Positions 11,480-25,000 of a stretch of DNA of 64,000 nucleotides are shown here, piece by piece. Each line of letters begins with the position of its first letter. The first letter of the stretch is position 1. The position numbers and the translations under genes were made by a program. Under the pieces are notes generated by a model. The model did no database searches. It was not told the DNA's origin and worked only from the letters and a program-made list of their open reading frames with translations. The stretch spans positions 4,712,001 through 4,776,000 of the forward strand of contig CP099418.1 in NCBI GenBank assembly GCA_024114885.1. The letters run 5' to 3'. The stretch comes from Septoria linicola. Its lineage: Eukaryota; Ascomycota; Dothideomycetes; Mycosphaerellales; Mycosphaerellaceae.

Positions 11480-14400
11480 TAGAACGTTCTACTAGCTAAC
11501 CTCTCTAAGTAGAGTTTTTATCTCTAACTACTAAACCTTATACGGAAAGAGTAGTAGAAGCTTAAAAAGCTTATAATCCCTCCTCCTACTCCTTACTATT
11601 ATAAGATCTAGAGTCCTCGACGGTATATCCTATATTCTTTAGCTAATAATTACTAAAAGTTAGAGTTCGGACGCTAACTTCTATCGAATCTTAACGCGAT
11701 ATACGTATTAGAGCCCCTACTATACTCGTGCTATCGACTAGAGCTAGTTCCTTAGTACTCTAGCTTTTCCTAGGACCTATTCTATAGTTCGTATATTACT
11801 ACAGCTATTAAAGCTAGTAAATATAATAATACAGCTGTCTAGAGTACTAATTAAGCCCTCCTAAGAGCTATTATCGTAGTTCTTAGAAGCTAGGCGTACC
11901 TATCGTACCTATAGCTAGCTAAGTAAGATCGGGCCGTTTATAGGTAAGACTAGAAATAGTATAGTAACTCTTACGCTAAAGGTATCGATTAATACCTCTA
12001 GGTAGTACCTAACGAAAGTAACCTTGCCTCCGACTCCTCCTATAGTAATATTACTAAGAGAGGTTATACTAACTTAAAGTTTTCGAACGTATTCGATTAG
12101 TATAATTATTAACTTAGCTCCCTCGTCGATTAAAGACTCGTAAGCTATTATTCGAGAGCCGTACTTTATAGGCACGTAGATACTTAGAATAATCTAATAG
12201 ATATTATTAAATAATAGAAGGATATTATCCGTCTACTTATAAAGCTTAGAAGCGGGCCTAGGTTTTACTATATTAATCGCTATAGTAGTAGCCTAGAAGG
12301 CCTTAATATCGGTCGCTAAGACAGCTTTTATTAGCTCCTCTACTATATCGTAGAAGGCTTTAGATAGTAAGGAATATACGCTAATCTTAGCTCTACTATC
12401 TCTATTCGTACGCTTCTTTATATAGAGCTTATTAAGCTTCTTATATAGATCTATGTCGTTTAGAATACGACCTTATAAGGAATACGACGCTCGCTCGCTA
12501 TAGAGAATAATCTCCGCTAAGCTTAACTAGATCTTAGATTCGAGTATCTTATCTATCTAGAAGACGTTAGCGTTATTATTAGCGTACGTAGCTCGGAGGT
12601 AGTTATCTATACGCTTAGTCTTTAGAGGCTCCTTAGCCTTCTTTCGCTTTTAAGTATACGTAGGAGCGACTAGAACTAGTAGACCGTTTAGGTAGTCGTA
12701 TATCTACTTATTCTCGATCTTATCGTTATTATATCTCTAAGTTTAAGAATCCTCTAACTCTCCTATATCCGTAAGGTAAGAAGCTAGCTAGTTTTTATCT
12801 TTAACCTCTTTAATATAAGAGTAACGATAAGCGCGAGTTCTTATAGCTATAGCCTAGGTCGTAATCCGCTTCTATACTCCTATTAGCTATCTTCTAACTA
12901 GACGAGAAGGGTTTAAGTTCTACTTTATCTTTACGCTATCTCTAGCTACGTAGGCGCCGATTAGATCGTCCTAATCCTTCTATATAATAGAAGCGACTTA
13001 ACTAATATTAACAGGACCGTTAATACTAGCTACCTTGTTCGCTATCTTCTACTAGCTCGCTCTTAGCGTTAATAAACGATCTATATTTTCAAGATCGATC
13101 TTCTCGTAGCGCTACTCTAATACTTCTATTAATACGAATAGCTTTAGTAGTTCCTTATCTTAGTAGTACTATATCTTTTCTATACCTAGGCGAGGCGTTC
13201 TATAGTATATAATACTAGTCTTTAGATCTCTATATATTAAGTCTTTAGTCTCGAACTATTATAGGTACTCGTAGTTTGTAGCTATATAGCCTTCGAGCCT
13301 ATATATCTAATAACCTAAAATCTTTAAAGTAATCGCTATATAGGCCTTAATTATTAACCTATTATCTATCGTAGCTAAGTTAATCGAAATCTCCTAGCTA
13401 TAAGTAGGCCTTAGAATATATAGATAGTCGTGATCGTAAGACTTCGCCTACTATCCTATCGACGAGCGTAGTAGCTACGAGCTTTCTTCTTCGAGTCGAC
13501 GAATCGTAGCGATTATAAGGTCTTATATACTAGCGGTAATGTTATCGACGGTTACTAGCTTATAGCCTTTATAGACTACCGTTTCTCTAGCCTTAAACTT
13601 AGAGTTTAGTCTTAGAGCGGACTTCTTTACTACTTTGTATAACTACTAGACGTCTCTACCGCCTTCGTTATATACTTCTAATTTAAAGTCCTTATTACTA
13701 TTAATCTAACGCTAGGCTGTCTTTAAGAGCTTACTATAATCTAAGTCCTTATTATTAAGATCTAACCTAAGATAGGCCTAGAGTCTCTTACTAAAACGAA
13801 ATAGAAGGCCTCGTATAAATAGAAGAGTACGAGAACGCTCGTCTATATATAAAGTAGGTATAGTATTAGAGTAGAGTATAAACTATCTTAAGTACTCTAA
13901 GAGATTATTATCCTTACTATAGTTAACCTTATAAAGGCTTTCTATATAGCGGCAGTTTCTAAGTATATATATATTATCGTACTTTTAGTATTCCTTAATA
14001 ATCGACTCTTTAAACTTAGTATAGTCTCGGTCGTAGAAACTATTAAGGCGCTAGTATCGTCTACGTTAGATAACTATAACCTAAGTAAGTAACTTCTCGT
14101 AAAGCTACTTATTATTATTAATAAGTAGAATAGCGTAGTTCCTATATAGTACTTTAAAACGCTTAATATACTCGGTTACGTTCTCTCTATTAAAGAAGGG
14201 ATTCTAGTCCGAGCTAGGTAGTAGTAGAACCTAAGCGACAATTACCTTCTAGCTTTAGGTTACTTAGATAGTCTCTATAAGTAGCTAGAACTACGCTATA
14301 GATAGTCTACCTCCTAAGTTTAGTCTTTAAAAGATATTAGTATTAGGGTTAAGGTTAGTACCTCCTTAGTCCTCCGCTTCTATAGATATATCGTTGTCTA

Positions 14401-14590
14401 GTAGAGAGAATAAAGTAAAAGTAGGTAGTAGCTTTACTAGTAATCTTCGAATTTGCTTATTAAGTTAGTTAGATAAGCTACTCTCTAGTGTTTCAGGCCG
14501 GCTAATAGATACTAATTCACTTATAGAGCTCGTTCGAAGGTGTTCTAAGAGTATATTATACTCTTCTTAATTAAGGTTTTTAAATAAAAT
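11480..14590 (-). pseudogene. element B1 gag and protease, RIP-degraded
   Basis: A Ty3-type gag core is legible near 14,200-13,600 (NPFFNRENVTEYIKRFK at its start). A retroviral-type aspartic protease active site reads LIDEGAKLII at about 12,147-12,115, with Glu in place of the usual Thr or Ser of D-T/S-G. The family often shows DEG here. No zinc knuckle could be placed. The frame runs on through the 11,456 palindrome into pol, so gag and pol may be one polyprotein. Confidence 0.7.
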
Positions 14591-14592
14591 AT

Positions 14593-14615
14593 AGTTATCG
14601 TTTAAAACGATAACT
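14593..14615. repeat. 23-bp near-palindrome upstream of gag (B1)
   Basis: This is the most symmetric copy: AGTTATCG at the left and CGATAACT at the right of a TTTAAAA centre. Confidence 0.75.
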
Positions 14616-15310
14616 AAAAAACAAGAGTCTAAAATTTTCTTAGCTATTAGAAGGTAAACGTTAAACTTTTCTTTATAATACTAGGGCTATATTAATTATA
14701 CCTAATAAGTAAGGTATGTCGTGTCGTATAGTTCGACCGTTTATAGTTAGGCGCGTCTATCTTACTTATTCGAGTAATTCGCTATATAACTATAGTAGTA
14801 TAATATTACGTTAGCCTATACTATATACTAGGTCTAGGGCCTTAGACGTAATTAGTGTCCTTAGCTAAACGATTAGCGTCTAACGCCGTACTAGGGCTTA
14901 TTCTAAGCGATCTATATACTAAGAGATACGAGATTGCCTAGATAGGTCTAGCCTATCCTATAGCCTCTACGCTATCTAAACGAGGGCGTTTTCACGCTAA
15001 ACTAAGGTCTAATCGAAGACTATTATAGGTATAGAGACTCTAAGTAAATCTCTAATATAGTAAGTCGCCTTACTATCTATACGACAATTACCGAATAGAT
15101 CCGTACTAAGAGGTACTAGAGGTTTATAACTTTTCTAGGTTAGAGCGATATCTATATTCTAGAGGCTTCTATATTATTATAGCCCTTTAAGTCGCCTCTT
15201 ACGTAGGCTCCTTTAGGCCTCTTATTAATGTTTATAGTACGTTAGTTCTCGCTTTAAGGCTACTATCTACCCTTCGCGCTTCTAGTTCCGGTATAAGAGA
15301 GAAGAGATAG

Positions 15311-15327
15311 CTCTACCTTCGGCTCTA
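15311..15327 (-). promoter_or_regulatory. probable primer-binding site of element B1
   Basis: One base inside the 5' LTR, the minus strand reads TAGAGCCGAAGGTAGAG. Undoing one RIP change gives a TGG start, the usual first three bases of a site pairing with a tRNA 3' end. The sequence is repeated at 28,773-28,789 in B2. The tRNA species is not identified. Confidence 0.55.
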
Positions 15328-15328
15328 T

Positions 15329-15607
15329 TAATAGATAATAACTACTTTAATACTAACCTCCTAGATAGGTATAAGAGCGGTCGCTATAGAACAAGACCTG
15401 TTCGGAGAGTAATAGTCTTATAATACGTATATTAACTAGTAGTAACGAGCTTAAACTAGTAGTCCTAGGACTAAGAGCCTATACTAGGACCGTAGGATAT
15501 TAAATTAATTAAGTAGAGTAAACATTACTATCTTAGAAACGAGCTACTACCTTACTTTTATACTAAAACTGCTAAGCACGGTATATAGGTAGGCCTTTAC
15601 CTTACTA
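15329..15607 (-). repeat. 5' LTR of element B1 (279 bp)
   Basis: It matches 17,209-17,488, 28,003-28,281 and 28,791-29,070 almost base for base. Both ends read TA, as RIP-altered TG...CA. Confidence 0.85.
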
Positions 15608-17208
15608 CTATCTTTATATATTAGTCGATAATAACTAGAATCGTATTATATACGTATACTCCTCGCTTACTTAGTAGAAGGTCTATAATAAAATCCTAAG
15701 TTAACTCTTAGAACGGACAGTCTAGTATAGGTAGCGTAGTTAGCTCGCTATATAGTCGATAGTAACGCGTCTTTACTTTCTAGTAACTCCTATAGGATTC
15801 TACGTATTATACGATATCCTTAGTTATCTCTAGCTACTAGTACTTTCTTCGTACTAGCGAGATAGTCTTATCCTTACTAAAATAGCCTATAAAGGTATTA
15901 TCGTAATATATATAAATTACCTATGTCTATAAGGTATAGTCCTTAGGTACGTATAGTAAATCGTCTACCTAGAGGTTTCCTTCTCTTATAGTATATTACT
16001 CGAACTAGCTACTATTACTTATCGCTTACGAGTATACTACGCTTATACTTAGCTTAGCCTATACTAGCGCGCGAGTATATCTAAGGATTAAGTCTAAGAT
16101 ATTTATATATAGCTCTTCGCCTTTAGTAATTATACCTACTACTCGTATAGGCGTTAAGAACTACTACTACGAGTTAGAGTTAGTACTTCTCTCTATCGAA
16201 GAATACTATTCCTTATAAGTCGTATAGATACGAGCTATAAGCGGTCTACCTACGTCTCTCGTACTCTAATTATCCTATAGCTATAACTTAGTCTATAGGG
16301 TAGGTAGAAGGTTAGTTACCTCTATTACCTCCTTAGCGTAATCGCTACGCCTTAATAGCGCGTCGGCTAGGTTTCGCTTACTCGCCTAGTACGTTATAAT
16401 AAAGTCGAATAAGGCTAGGAAGGTAGCCTAATAAGCTTACCTACTAGTTAACTTCTTTACGTCTATAAACCTATAAAGGTTAGTATAGTCGACTAGTACG
16501 TCGATCGTATATAGAGCGCCTTCGAGGAACGGCCTCTATACTTTAAAAGCCTTAACTACTATAAGAAGCTCCTTATCGTATACTTTATAATTATACTCTA
16601 TAGTAATTATCTTCCTAGATATAAATATAATAGAGTACTATTTAGACCTAAAGAGTTAGCTAAGGATCGTAGTAATTACGTAATTAGAGGCGTCGCTCTC
16701 GACCTATAACCTAAGCGTAGAGTTAAAGTACCTTAGTAGTAGTACTATAGAAAAACGCCTTTTTAACTTAGTAAACGCCTACTTCTCTCGTACGGTCTAC
16801 TTAAGTAGGCTAGGCTTCTTACCTACTATAGCGCTCTTAGATAACGCTATAAGTAGGGATACTACTCTAGAGTATTTAAAAATAAAACGCTAGTAGAAGT
16901 TAGTAAACCTAAGGAAGGATTAAACCTCTACGAGCGTTATAGGCGTTAGTTACGCTACGATTACGTCTATCCTATATAGATCTATCGTAACCTCTCTAGT
17001 AGTTACTATAAAGCCTAGGAAATCGACTTCCTTCTACTAGAATTTATACTTTACTCTTTAAGTATAGAGTCCGAACTTCTAGAAACGTATAAGTACGTCG
17101 TATACGTCGCGTACGTAGTCCGCTCGACTCTTACTATAGATAAGAATATTATTAAGGTATACTACGTAGTACGTATCGACTAAACCTACTAGAGTATAGT
17201 TAATATAC
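15608..17208 (-). mobile_element. Ty3-2, distal fragment (integrase to RT)
   Basis: Reverse complement of about 3,210-1,612 of Ty3-1, including the RT box and the RNase H block. It ends at an ATAC that is repeated at 29,071-29,074, where the rest of the element resumes; element B2 lies between. The 3' half is missing beyond 15,608, where element B1 begins. Confidence 0.85.
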
Positions 17209-17488
17209 TAATAGATAATAACTACTCTAATACTAACTCTCTAGGTAGGTATAAGAGTAGTCGCTATAGAACAAGACCTATTCGGAGAGTAATAGTCTTA
17301 TAATACGTTAATTAAGTAGTAGTAACGAGCTTAAAATAGTAGCCCTAGGACTAAGAGCTATATACTAGGACCGTAGGATATTAAATTAATCAAGTAGAGT
17401 AAATATTACTATCTTAGAAACGAGCTACTACCTTACTTTTATACTAAAACTACTAAGTATAGTATATAGGTAGGCCTTTACCTTACTA
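17209..17488 (-). repeat. 3' LTR of element B2 (280 bp)
   Basis: Starts directly after ATAC and ends CCTTACTA. The coherent minus-strand frame of the third ORF runs right up to its edge. Confidence 0.88.
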
Positions 17489-17489
17489 A

Positions 17490-20400
17490 TCCTCTCTTCC
17501 TTAGTATCTAACTAGACACCTAACTAGATATAGATCTTACTTAGAATTACTTAAAACTAGCTAGTTTTTCTATTAAAGTCTATTAAACTTTTAATTAGAG
17601 GCCTATTAAATAGTTACCTTTTTTAATAATAACTACTAAAAATACCTTCTTAGATCCGATTATTATTCGCTAGACGCTACTCTTCTACTATATCCTTAAG
17701 GATCTTCTTAGGAACGGCCTCTCTTTTCTTCGATACTAATACTTCTAAGTTACTATCTACGCTTATAAAGCTAGCTTCGCTAAATATATACTTTTTAATA
17801 TCTATAGCTATAGCGTAGGTAGTATCGAATTAAGCTTTAGCTATAGTCTACTATTTAGCTATATAGACCTTAAACTCCTCCTTACTTATACTAAAGAGCT
17901 TCTTTATCTCTATACTTACTACCTAATCCGCCTATAGAACTTAGCCTACTAAGGTATCGGAAATTAGGTCTAGGCCGGTTAGAAGTATCTTAGTAGCGAA
18001 GAGTTTTATTACTCGTATAGGGTATATAGTACTAGAAGCTATAAAGAGTATCTACTCGTAGTAGAGATATACGCTATAGATCGTAGGAACGTTAACGTAG
18101 TTACTATTAGGTAGCTTATCTAACGTTCGACTATTAGGGTAGGCTAGAAATACTATTAGAATTATACGATACTCTTCGTTAGTACGAGTATACTACTAAG
18201 GGAGGTAGGGGTACGAAATAACTAGCGAGCCCGCTTTAGTATAAGGGTTCTTCTAACTAAGCTTAAGATTAGCTTTTATTTCGTTAGTAATTACTAGAGG
18301 TATAGTTTCGATAAAACCTATACTATAGCTTTACTTATTAGTAATAATACGCCTTACTAGCTACTTTGCCTCCTTAGGGTTAAAGAGCCTATTACCGATC
18401 GTGTCCGAGGTTAGTAAAAGTCGTCCTCTATCGCTAGTATCGTCTAGAGAGATCGTAAATTAAACCTAATTAAGCCTCTTCTCCTTAAGTAGTATATTCT
18501 TATTTAAGGCGATATACTAGAAGCTATTAGGATAGTTAGAACCTACCTTATCGTCGAAGATATAAAAGGTAGTAGATAGGTAGGCTACGTACTTAATAGT
18601 CGTATATAGAGTAGTAACTAGCTAGTATAGCTATAGTAAAGGATATTAGCGAAGAAGCTATTAGGATAGCGAGTACTATATACTACGAGACTAACTATAT
18701 TAACTAATAGCTATATTATACTATCGATATACTATAAACTTATACTATATAGCTTTAAGTAAAGAGTCTAGGATCTAAAATAGGCCTCTAGTAGAAGGAG
18801 AATAAAAGAGGAAGCTGTAATCGGTCTAGGTACCCTTATTACTATCGTAGTCTAAGAGCGCCTAAGCTCTCTAACGGACGTTAGAAGTAACCTTTAAGTC
18901 TACTTCGGTTACTACGAACTAAAAGGGTCTAAGATAGCTTCTACCTACTTCGCGTATTAGAGCGTTAATATCGTCCTCTAGTTCCTAAGTATTAGTACTT
19001 TTCTTACTACGACGAGAGCGTCCTACTAGCTTAGAGAAGAAAGTATTCGCTTCTAGCTTAAACTACGTCCGGTTTTAAGTATTCTAGGCGATAAGGGCTT
19101 AGAGATCGGCTATACTACCTATCTAAATAATACGCTAGTAGAGGGTATATGTTACGTTAGCTATCTTTAGTAGCTTTAAACCTATAGTATTACCTATCTT
19201 AGTTATATATTCTTTATAAAGAGGCTAGCTAAGGTATAGAAGAACATTAATTAAAGCGTAGCTCTTAGCTACTTTCCTCTTCTTCTAGACATTATCGACT
19301 TCTTTAAGAGCTCTACTAACGATTATATAGTAATAGACTTTAGAGGTAATACTATCTTTTATATAAGCCTAGTAACGTAGATTAGGCTCTAAGTCGCTCT
19401 CTAGCTTAATTCCGCTATTATCTTCTAGTACGATTAGCGATAGGCGTTATAGACCTAGTAGTAGCTCTATTATAGGTAATACTTAGTCTTATATAGGATC
19501 GCTATCGCCTAAAGCGCTTAGTATAAGAGAAGTCTCGATCGAGGTAATAATAGTTTCTCTAGTACGAATTCTAGTAAGCCTCTCGCTCTTACGAAGGACG
19601 AGCGTAGGCTTCTTCGTAGAGCTTAGCGTTAACTTCTCTAACTAAGCTTTTAGCCTCTATATAGTACTAGGCGATACGGAATCTCTAAGGCGAGGCTCTA
19701 GGGTTATAAGTAAATTACCTTCTCCTTCTCTTTCTTAACTAGAGTTCTAAGTAGGACTAGATAAAGATAGGCCCTTAGGCGTAGAGGAAGAGGGTCGTCT
19801 ATTAGGTCTTAGGTTTCTAGAAGGAGGTAATAGTCTATAGGATATTAAGGGCTATTTCTCTACTACTAGGAATATATAGGTCAGTTCTTTAAAAGTCTCT
19901 CCTTTAGTAAGCTTAATCGTAAATCTGTACTAATTAAGTCTATAGCCTACCTCTAGGCGCGCTTCTCTTATCTTATAGCTAAATACGTTAACCTACGAGA
20001 GCTCCTCCTTAAACTTATTCTAGTAGCGTCTCCTATCTAAGTTCGTATTAATAAAGCCTAAGCTCTATAAGCTAGGAGTCTTCTTACTTCTCTATAGCTA
20101 AAAATACTAGCTACGAGAGAATATATTCGCTACCTACTAATAGAAACGATCTTACTTTTACTACGCTAAGAAAACCTAGTCTTTAGGCTCGCTCTCTTTA
20201 AAGACGCCTTTATACTTATTTAACTATTAACGAAGGTTCCTAAGTATCTCTTTATCGTATAAGACTTAGTTAAGAAAAGAGAAGTTCTACTCGTACCTAA
20301 ACTCTATACGTAGCTACTACTAGATTAAGTTTCTCTCTTTTACTAAGTTTCAGCCTTCTTAGCGTATCTTCTTTATATTATCGCGCTTTACGCTCTACGC

Positions 20401-20676
20401 GTTAAGGTACTTTAGTAAAATCTTAGTAGAGAGGCGTTTAAAGAAGTTAAATACGCTAATCTTTATCTCGTCGTTTACTTCCTCGACTTACTTAAGTACT
20501 AAGTCGACGCTCTCCTCTTAGTCTTATAGTGTCTCTAGCGATAGAATAGCTTTAGTAGTATTATTAAGGTTTATTATACTAGTAGAAGGTCCGCTTAAGG
20601 CCTAGAAACTAATAAGAGAGCCTTCGCGATTAGTACGAGCGAGCGCTATACCTTATATAGAACTTAAAGAAGCTAT
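17490..20676 (-). pseudogene. third reading frame of element B, about 1,060 codons, unrecognised
   Basis: Six segments sampled between 20,676 and 17,500 (first bases 20,676; 19,845; 19,035; 18,594; 18,099; 17,781) all fall in the same frame, and all stops seen are TAA or TAG. The first codons read ATA GCT TCT, a RIP-altered ATG-like start. A Ser/Pro-rich region near 19,850 is followed by globular-looking sequence, for example REVGRSYLRPF near 18,960 and YVAYLSTTFYIFDDKVGS near 18,590. I see no RT, integrase, zinc knuckle or clear membrane segment. It lies 3' of pol in the same orientation, the position of env or accessory frames in other Ty3 elements. Copy B1 is cut off at its first codons. 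Function unknown. Confidence 0.6.
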
Positions 20677-21178
20677 CTTTCGTCGTTTCTTTAAGGACTC
20701 TTATCTAAGTAGTTCTTATATAGGACTTCGAACGAGCGAGGTAGAAGGCGAAAGCGCTAGTCTTAATAGCTTAGGCGTTAAAGAACGCTAGAAAGAGGAA
20801 GTCTTATTCTTTATACGCGATAGAGAAAGGGAACGTCTTTAATTAGTCGTATTAGTAGCTTAGAGCGATATAAAGCGCGTAACTAGTAATAAGTAACTTA
20901 AATAGCGAGGAGGGTTAGGCGTGTAACTAGTTATAGAGTTTTCTATTATATTAGTTACTACTTACGTATATAAATAGCTATATAGCGTTACTAGGTAGTA
21001 ACGAAAGATAAGAATCGAACTTAATAGAAGTAAGGCTCTATAGTAACTAATTAATAGTTAATAAGGAAGAAGAGATCGTTTAGAGCGTAAAAGTAGTCTA
21101 ATTATATACCTTATCGTAGTAGCGTAACTACTATTAAGATTAGGGGTCTATACGTAGAGCTTAGTTACGTAAGGTTTT

Positions 21179-21201
21179 AGTTATCGTTTAAAAAGACAAC
21201 T
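21179..21201. repeat. 23-bp near-palindrome, 3' of pol (B2)
   Basis: Counterpart of 6,356. One right-arm base differs (GACAACT), which keeps the pre-mutation CA. Confidence 0.7.
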
Positions 21202-22025
21202 AAAAGTTTACTTTACCTTAACGCTTCCGTAGCCGTCGTATACTACTAACGCTACTACTAACTACTATAGTATATACCTTATTATCGCCGACAAGGACTA
21301 AGACTTAGATACTATCGTCGTTACCTCTACTAACTTAAAAGAGCCTTATTTTTCGTATACCTAGTCGACTTACTAGATCGCGCTTTCTATATCGTAAGAG
21401 ACCGCTAGCGCTATAATTAATAGCTAGAAAGGAGCTATTAGAGCCGCTATCGTTAAAGATTCAAGCTTCTCTACCTTTATATAGGCTAAAAAACCTTAAA
21501 CTTTAAGAATTCTCTACTAGAAACTAATATTTTTAGTAATTCCTTTAGTTAGGCGAAAATTATTAGTAGAAAGGCTCTTAGGATAGAAAATTATTATCTT
21601 ACTTCGCTAATTAGTAGTAGAAAAAGGCTCTAGGAAAGTAGATTATAGTACTAACCTTAGAAATCGCTAGTAGAAAAGAGCTTCGAGAGTATAGGTCTAG
21701 CTTAGATTTTTAAGACCTAGTAGTAGAAAGTAGCTCGGGACAACTAACTTTTATAGCGATAGTAGGCTTAGGACTTAGAAAAAGGAGTAGGATAGTAGGT
21801 TAACTAGTAGATATAGAATCTATACTTAAAAGTTAAGCTTAGAGGAGTAACTAGCTATATAGATACTTATCTTAGCTATAGAAAATAGCGTTAGGATAGT
21901 TAGGATTAGCTAGATTTCTACTAATCTAGTAAAAGAGAAGCTTAGGAAGCTTAGATTAGAGCTTAATAGTAGCTTTAGAACTAAGAGAAGCGCTTAGGAT
22001 AGCTAAGATTTAGCTAGATTTCTAT

Positions 22026-25000
22026 CGAACTAGATAGCGGAGAAGTAGCTCGTCTCGATTATATTAGGAAAGCGTATATCTCTAACCTTTACTACTCGAA
22101 TCTATACCTACGATAATAAGTCCTACTCCTTCTCTAAAGTTAAGAGTAACTAGGGCTAGGGCTGAAACTAGTACCTTTAAGACGACGTCTTTAGCTAGTT
22201 AGTGTTTAGTAGTCTATTAAAACTTAGTATCCTTCCGTAAGAGCTTAAATAGTAGAGTAAGGATAATCGTAAAACCTTTAACCTAGACGCGGTAGTATAT
22301 AACTACGCCGAGGAAGATTCGAACCTCCTTCTAATTCTCTAGAGTCGGCTATTTCTTAATCTTCGCTACTCTCGCGAAGTCTAGATAGCGACTATCGATA
22401 CTAGTAAGGTAACTAACGATTACTAACTGTTCGTAATAAAGCTATAGCTTATTAAAAGCTACGGTTATATTAGCTCGTTCTATATTATAGAGAACGTCGT
22501 CTACAGCTATAATATGTTTAATAACGTAATAGTAGAGGCTAGGTTTAACCTCTTTACTATCGTACTTCGTCTTAGGCCCTTTAATACTAATATTATTAAA
22601 GAACGGCCGTATCTTATACGAGACATACTCTATAAGCACTTGATTAATAATACGAACGAACTAGGTAATAGAATTCGTAGCTCCTTATAGTAACGTAGTC
22701 TACTATAATAGGCTTAGCGGTAAATTAAAGCCTATAAGGTCTCTATATAATTTATCGAGTAGGATTTAGTTATATCTAGAGAAGATATTAACTAACGAGG
22801 CTAGCGCGTAACCGGTAAAGTCCTTAGAGAAACCCTTAGCGTCGAGTAGTAAGTTCGAATCTCTTATAGTAACTTGATTAAACTTCTAAGCTACGTTAAT
22901 TAACTAATACTTCTTTAGCTTACCTACCTCTGTCTTCTTACTAATAAGGAAGTACGGATTTCGATAGGCACTATAGTATAGCTTAAGAGTTCTAGCTTAG
23001 ATTCGTTGTCTTAGTATATCTTCTACTATATGTCGTAGAGATAGGTTTAGCTTGAAGCCTAGATACTACTATAGCTTGTAAGGAACTATCCGAATCTTCT
23101 ATAGTAGAGTAATATTAGGATTAATTTAGCCTAAATATATAAAGTCCTATATAAAGGTAGCTTCTCGATTCCTTAGTATATAGTATAATAAATCTAGCTC
23201 CTTTAGTAGTAATTCTATACTAGGTTTGAACTTTATAAGCCGTTTAGGCGTTAGGCGTAATCTAGGCTCGATCGTCGAGAACCTCTTAGTTAGGTACTTA
23301 CTATCGTAAGGTCTAGTACTAGGTAGTATAGCTACTTCCTTCTTAATATAAGTCCGTCGCTAGTTCTTTAATCCGCTAGGGTTTAAGCCGTTAGTTATAG
23401 TAATGTCTACGTTTACTAGTTTAATCTTGTTAGTAACTCGCTTATAAAGAGTATAGGTACTAATATAATTATCTAGCTTCCGCTACCCTATAGCTTCTTT
23501 ATTACAAGCTCTCTCCGCTACTATGTTAACGACGGCCGAGATAACGTACGTCTCTTTGCTAAGCTCGTCGTCTACTTTATCGGAAATAACCTCGTCGTAG
23601 GGTCCGGGTTCTTAGATAGCTAGCTCCGCCTCTCTAATCTTTCTACGAGTAATTATTAAGTATTCGCTCTCGTAATTCGAACCCTAGCTCGATTAAGACA
23701 CTAGTATAGTATCTTTAAAACTGTACCTAATACCCTAGTATAAGTCTCGCTCGTTAGTATAAGCTAGCTTAGCTTCGCTAGTAGCTAGTAAAAGCTTCTT
23801 AAGTCGACTATTTTAGCTGAATTTAGCGATATTGCCTTCGATAGCCGCTACTACGAGATAGTTATACTATGTTTAAGTCTAGCTATAATTAACCTATCTT
23901 AATAGTTCGAGCTACTATCGTAGAGAGGTACTTTGTCTAATTAAGTCTACTATAAAATAGTCTCTAAAGTAGATTACCTTTATATACGACAACTACTACG
24001 TAAGGTAGTTAAAGACTTGATTCTCTAGGAGTTTAGAGCTGTCGGTAACCGTAAACGAATACTAGTACTAATCGCTTATCTATCTATACTACTAGTATAG
24101 TTTAAAGTATAGTATAGGAGGTATAACGTAATTATCGTTTAAAAAGGTAACTACGGAACGTTCTACTAGCTAACCTCTCTAAGTAGAGTTTTTACCTCTA
24201 ACTACTAAACCTTATACGGAAAGGATAGTAGAAACTTAAAAAGCTTATAATCCCTCTCTCTACTCCTCGCTATTATAAGATCTAGAGTCCTTAATAGTAT
24301 ACCCTATATTCTTTAGCTAGTAATTACTAAAAGTTAGAGTCTAGATACTAACTTCTATCGAATCTTAACGCGATACCTATATTAGAGCCTCTACTATACT
24401 CGTGCCGTCGACTAGAGCTAGTTCCTTAGCACTCTAGCTTTTCCTAGGACTTGTTCTATAGTACGTATATTACTACGGCTATCAAAGCTAGTAAATATAA
24501 TAATATAGCCGTCTAGAGTACTAATTAAGCCCTCCTAAGAACTATTATCGTAGTTCTTAGAAGCTAGGCGTACTCGCTACGCCTATAGTCGGCTAAGTAA
24601 GATTAGGCCGTTTACTAGTAAGACTAGAAATAGTATCGTAACTCTTACGCTAAAGGTATCGATTAATACCTCCGAGTAGTACCTAATAAAAGTAACCTTA
24701 CCTCCGACTCCTTCTATAGTAATATTACTAAGAGAGGTTATACCGACTTGAAGCTTTCGAACGTATTCGATCGGTATAATTATTAACTTAGCCTCCTCGT
24801 CGATTAAAGACTTATAAGCTATTATTCGAGAGCCGTACTTCGTAGGTACGTAGATACTTAGAACAATTTAATAGATATTATTAAATAATAGAAGGATGTT
24901 ATCCGTTCGCTTATAAAGCTTAGAAGCAAGCCTAGGCTTAACTATATTAATCGCTATAGTAGTAACCTAGAAGGCCTTAATATTAGTCGCTAAAACAGCT

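Larger units (their letters stand above)
5845..15607 (-). mobile_element. Ty3/gypsy-like element B, copy 1 (3'-truncated)
   Basis: The copy matches B2 (20,660-28,281) over its whole length but keeps about 2.16 kb that B2 has lost. Read on the minus strand it has a 279-bp 5' LTR, a tRNA primer site, gag, protease, RT, RNase H and integrase, then about 1.7 kb, and it stops exactly where B2's third reading frame begins. The 3' LTR is missing; the plus-strand Ty3-1 LTR follows directly. Its RT reads like the non-chromodomain fungal lineage, not like Ty3-1. Confidence 0.85.
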
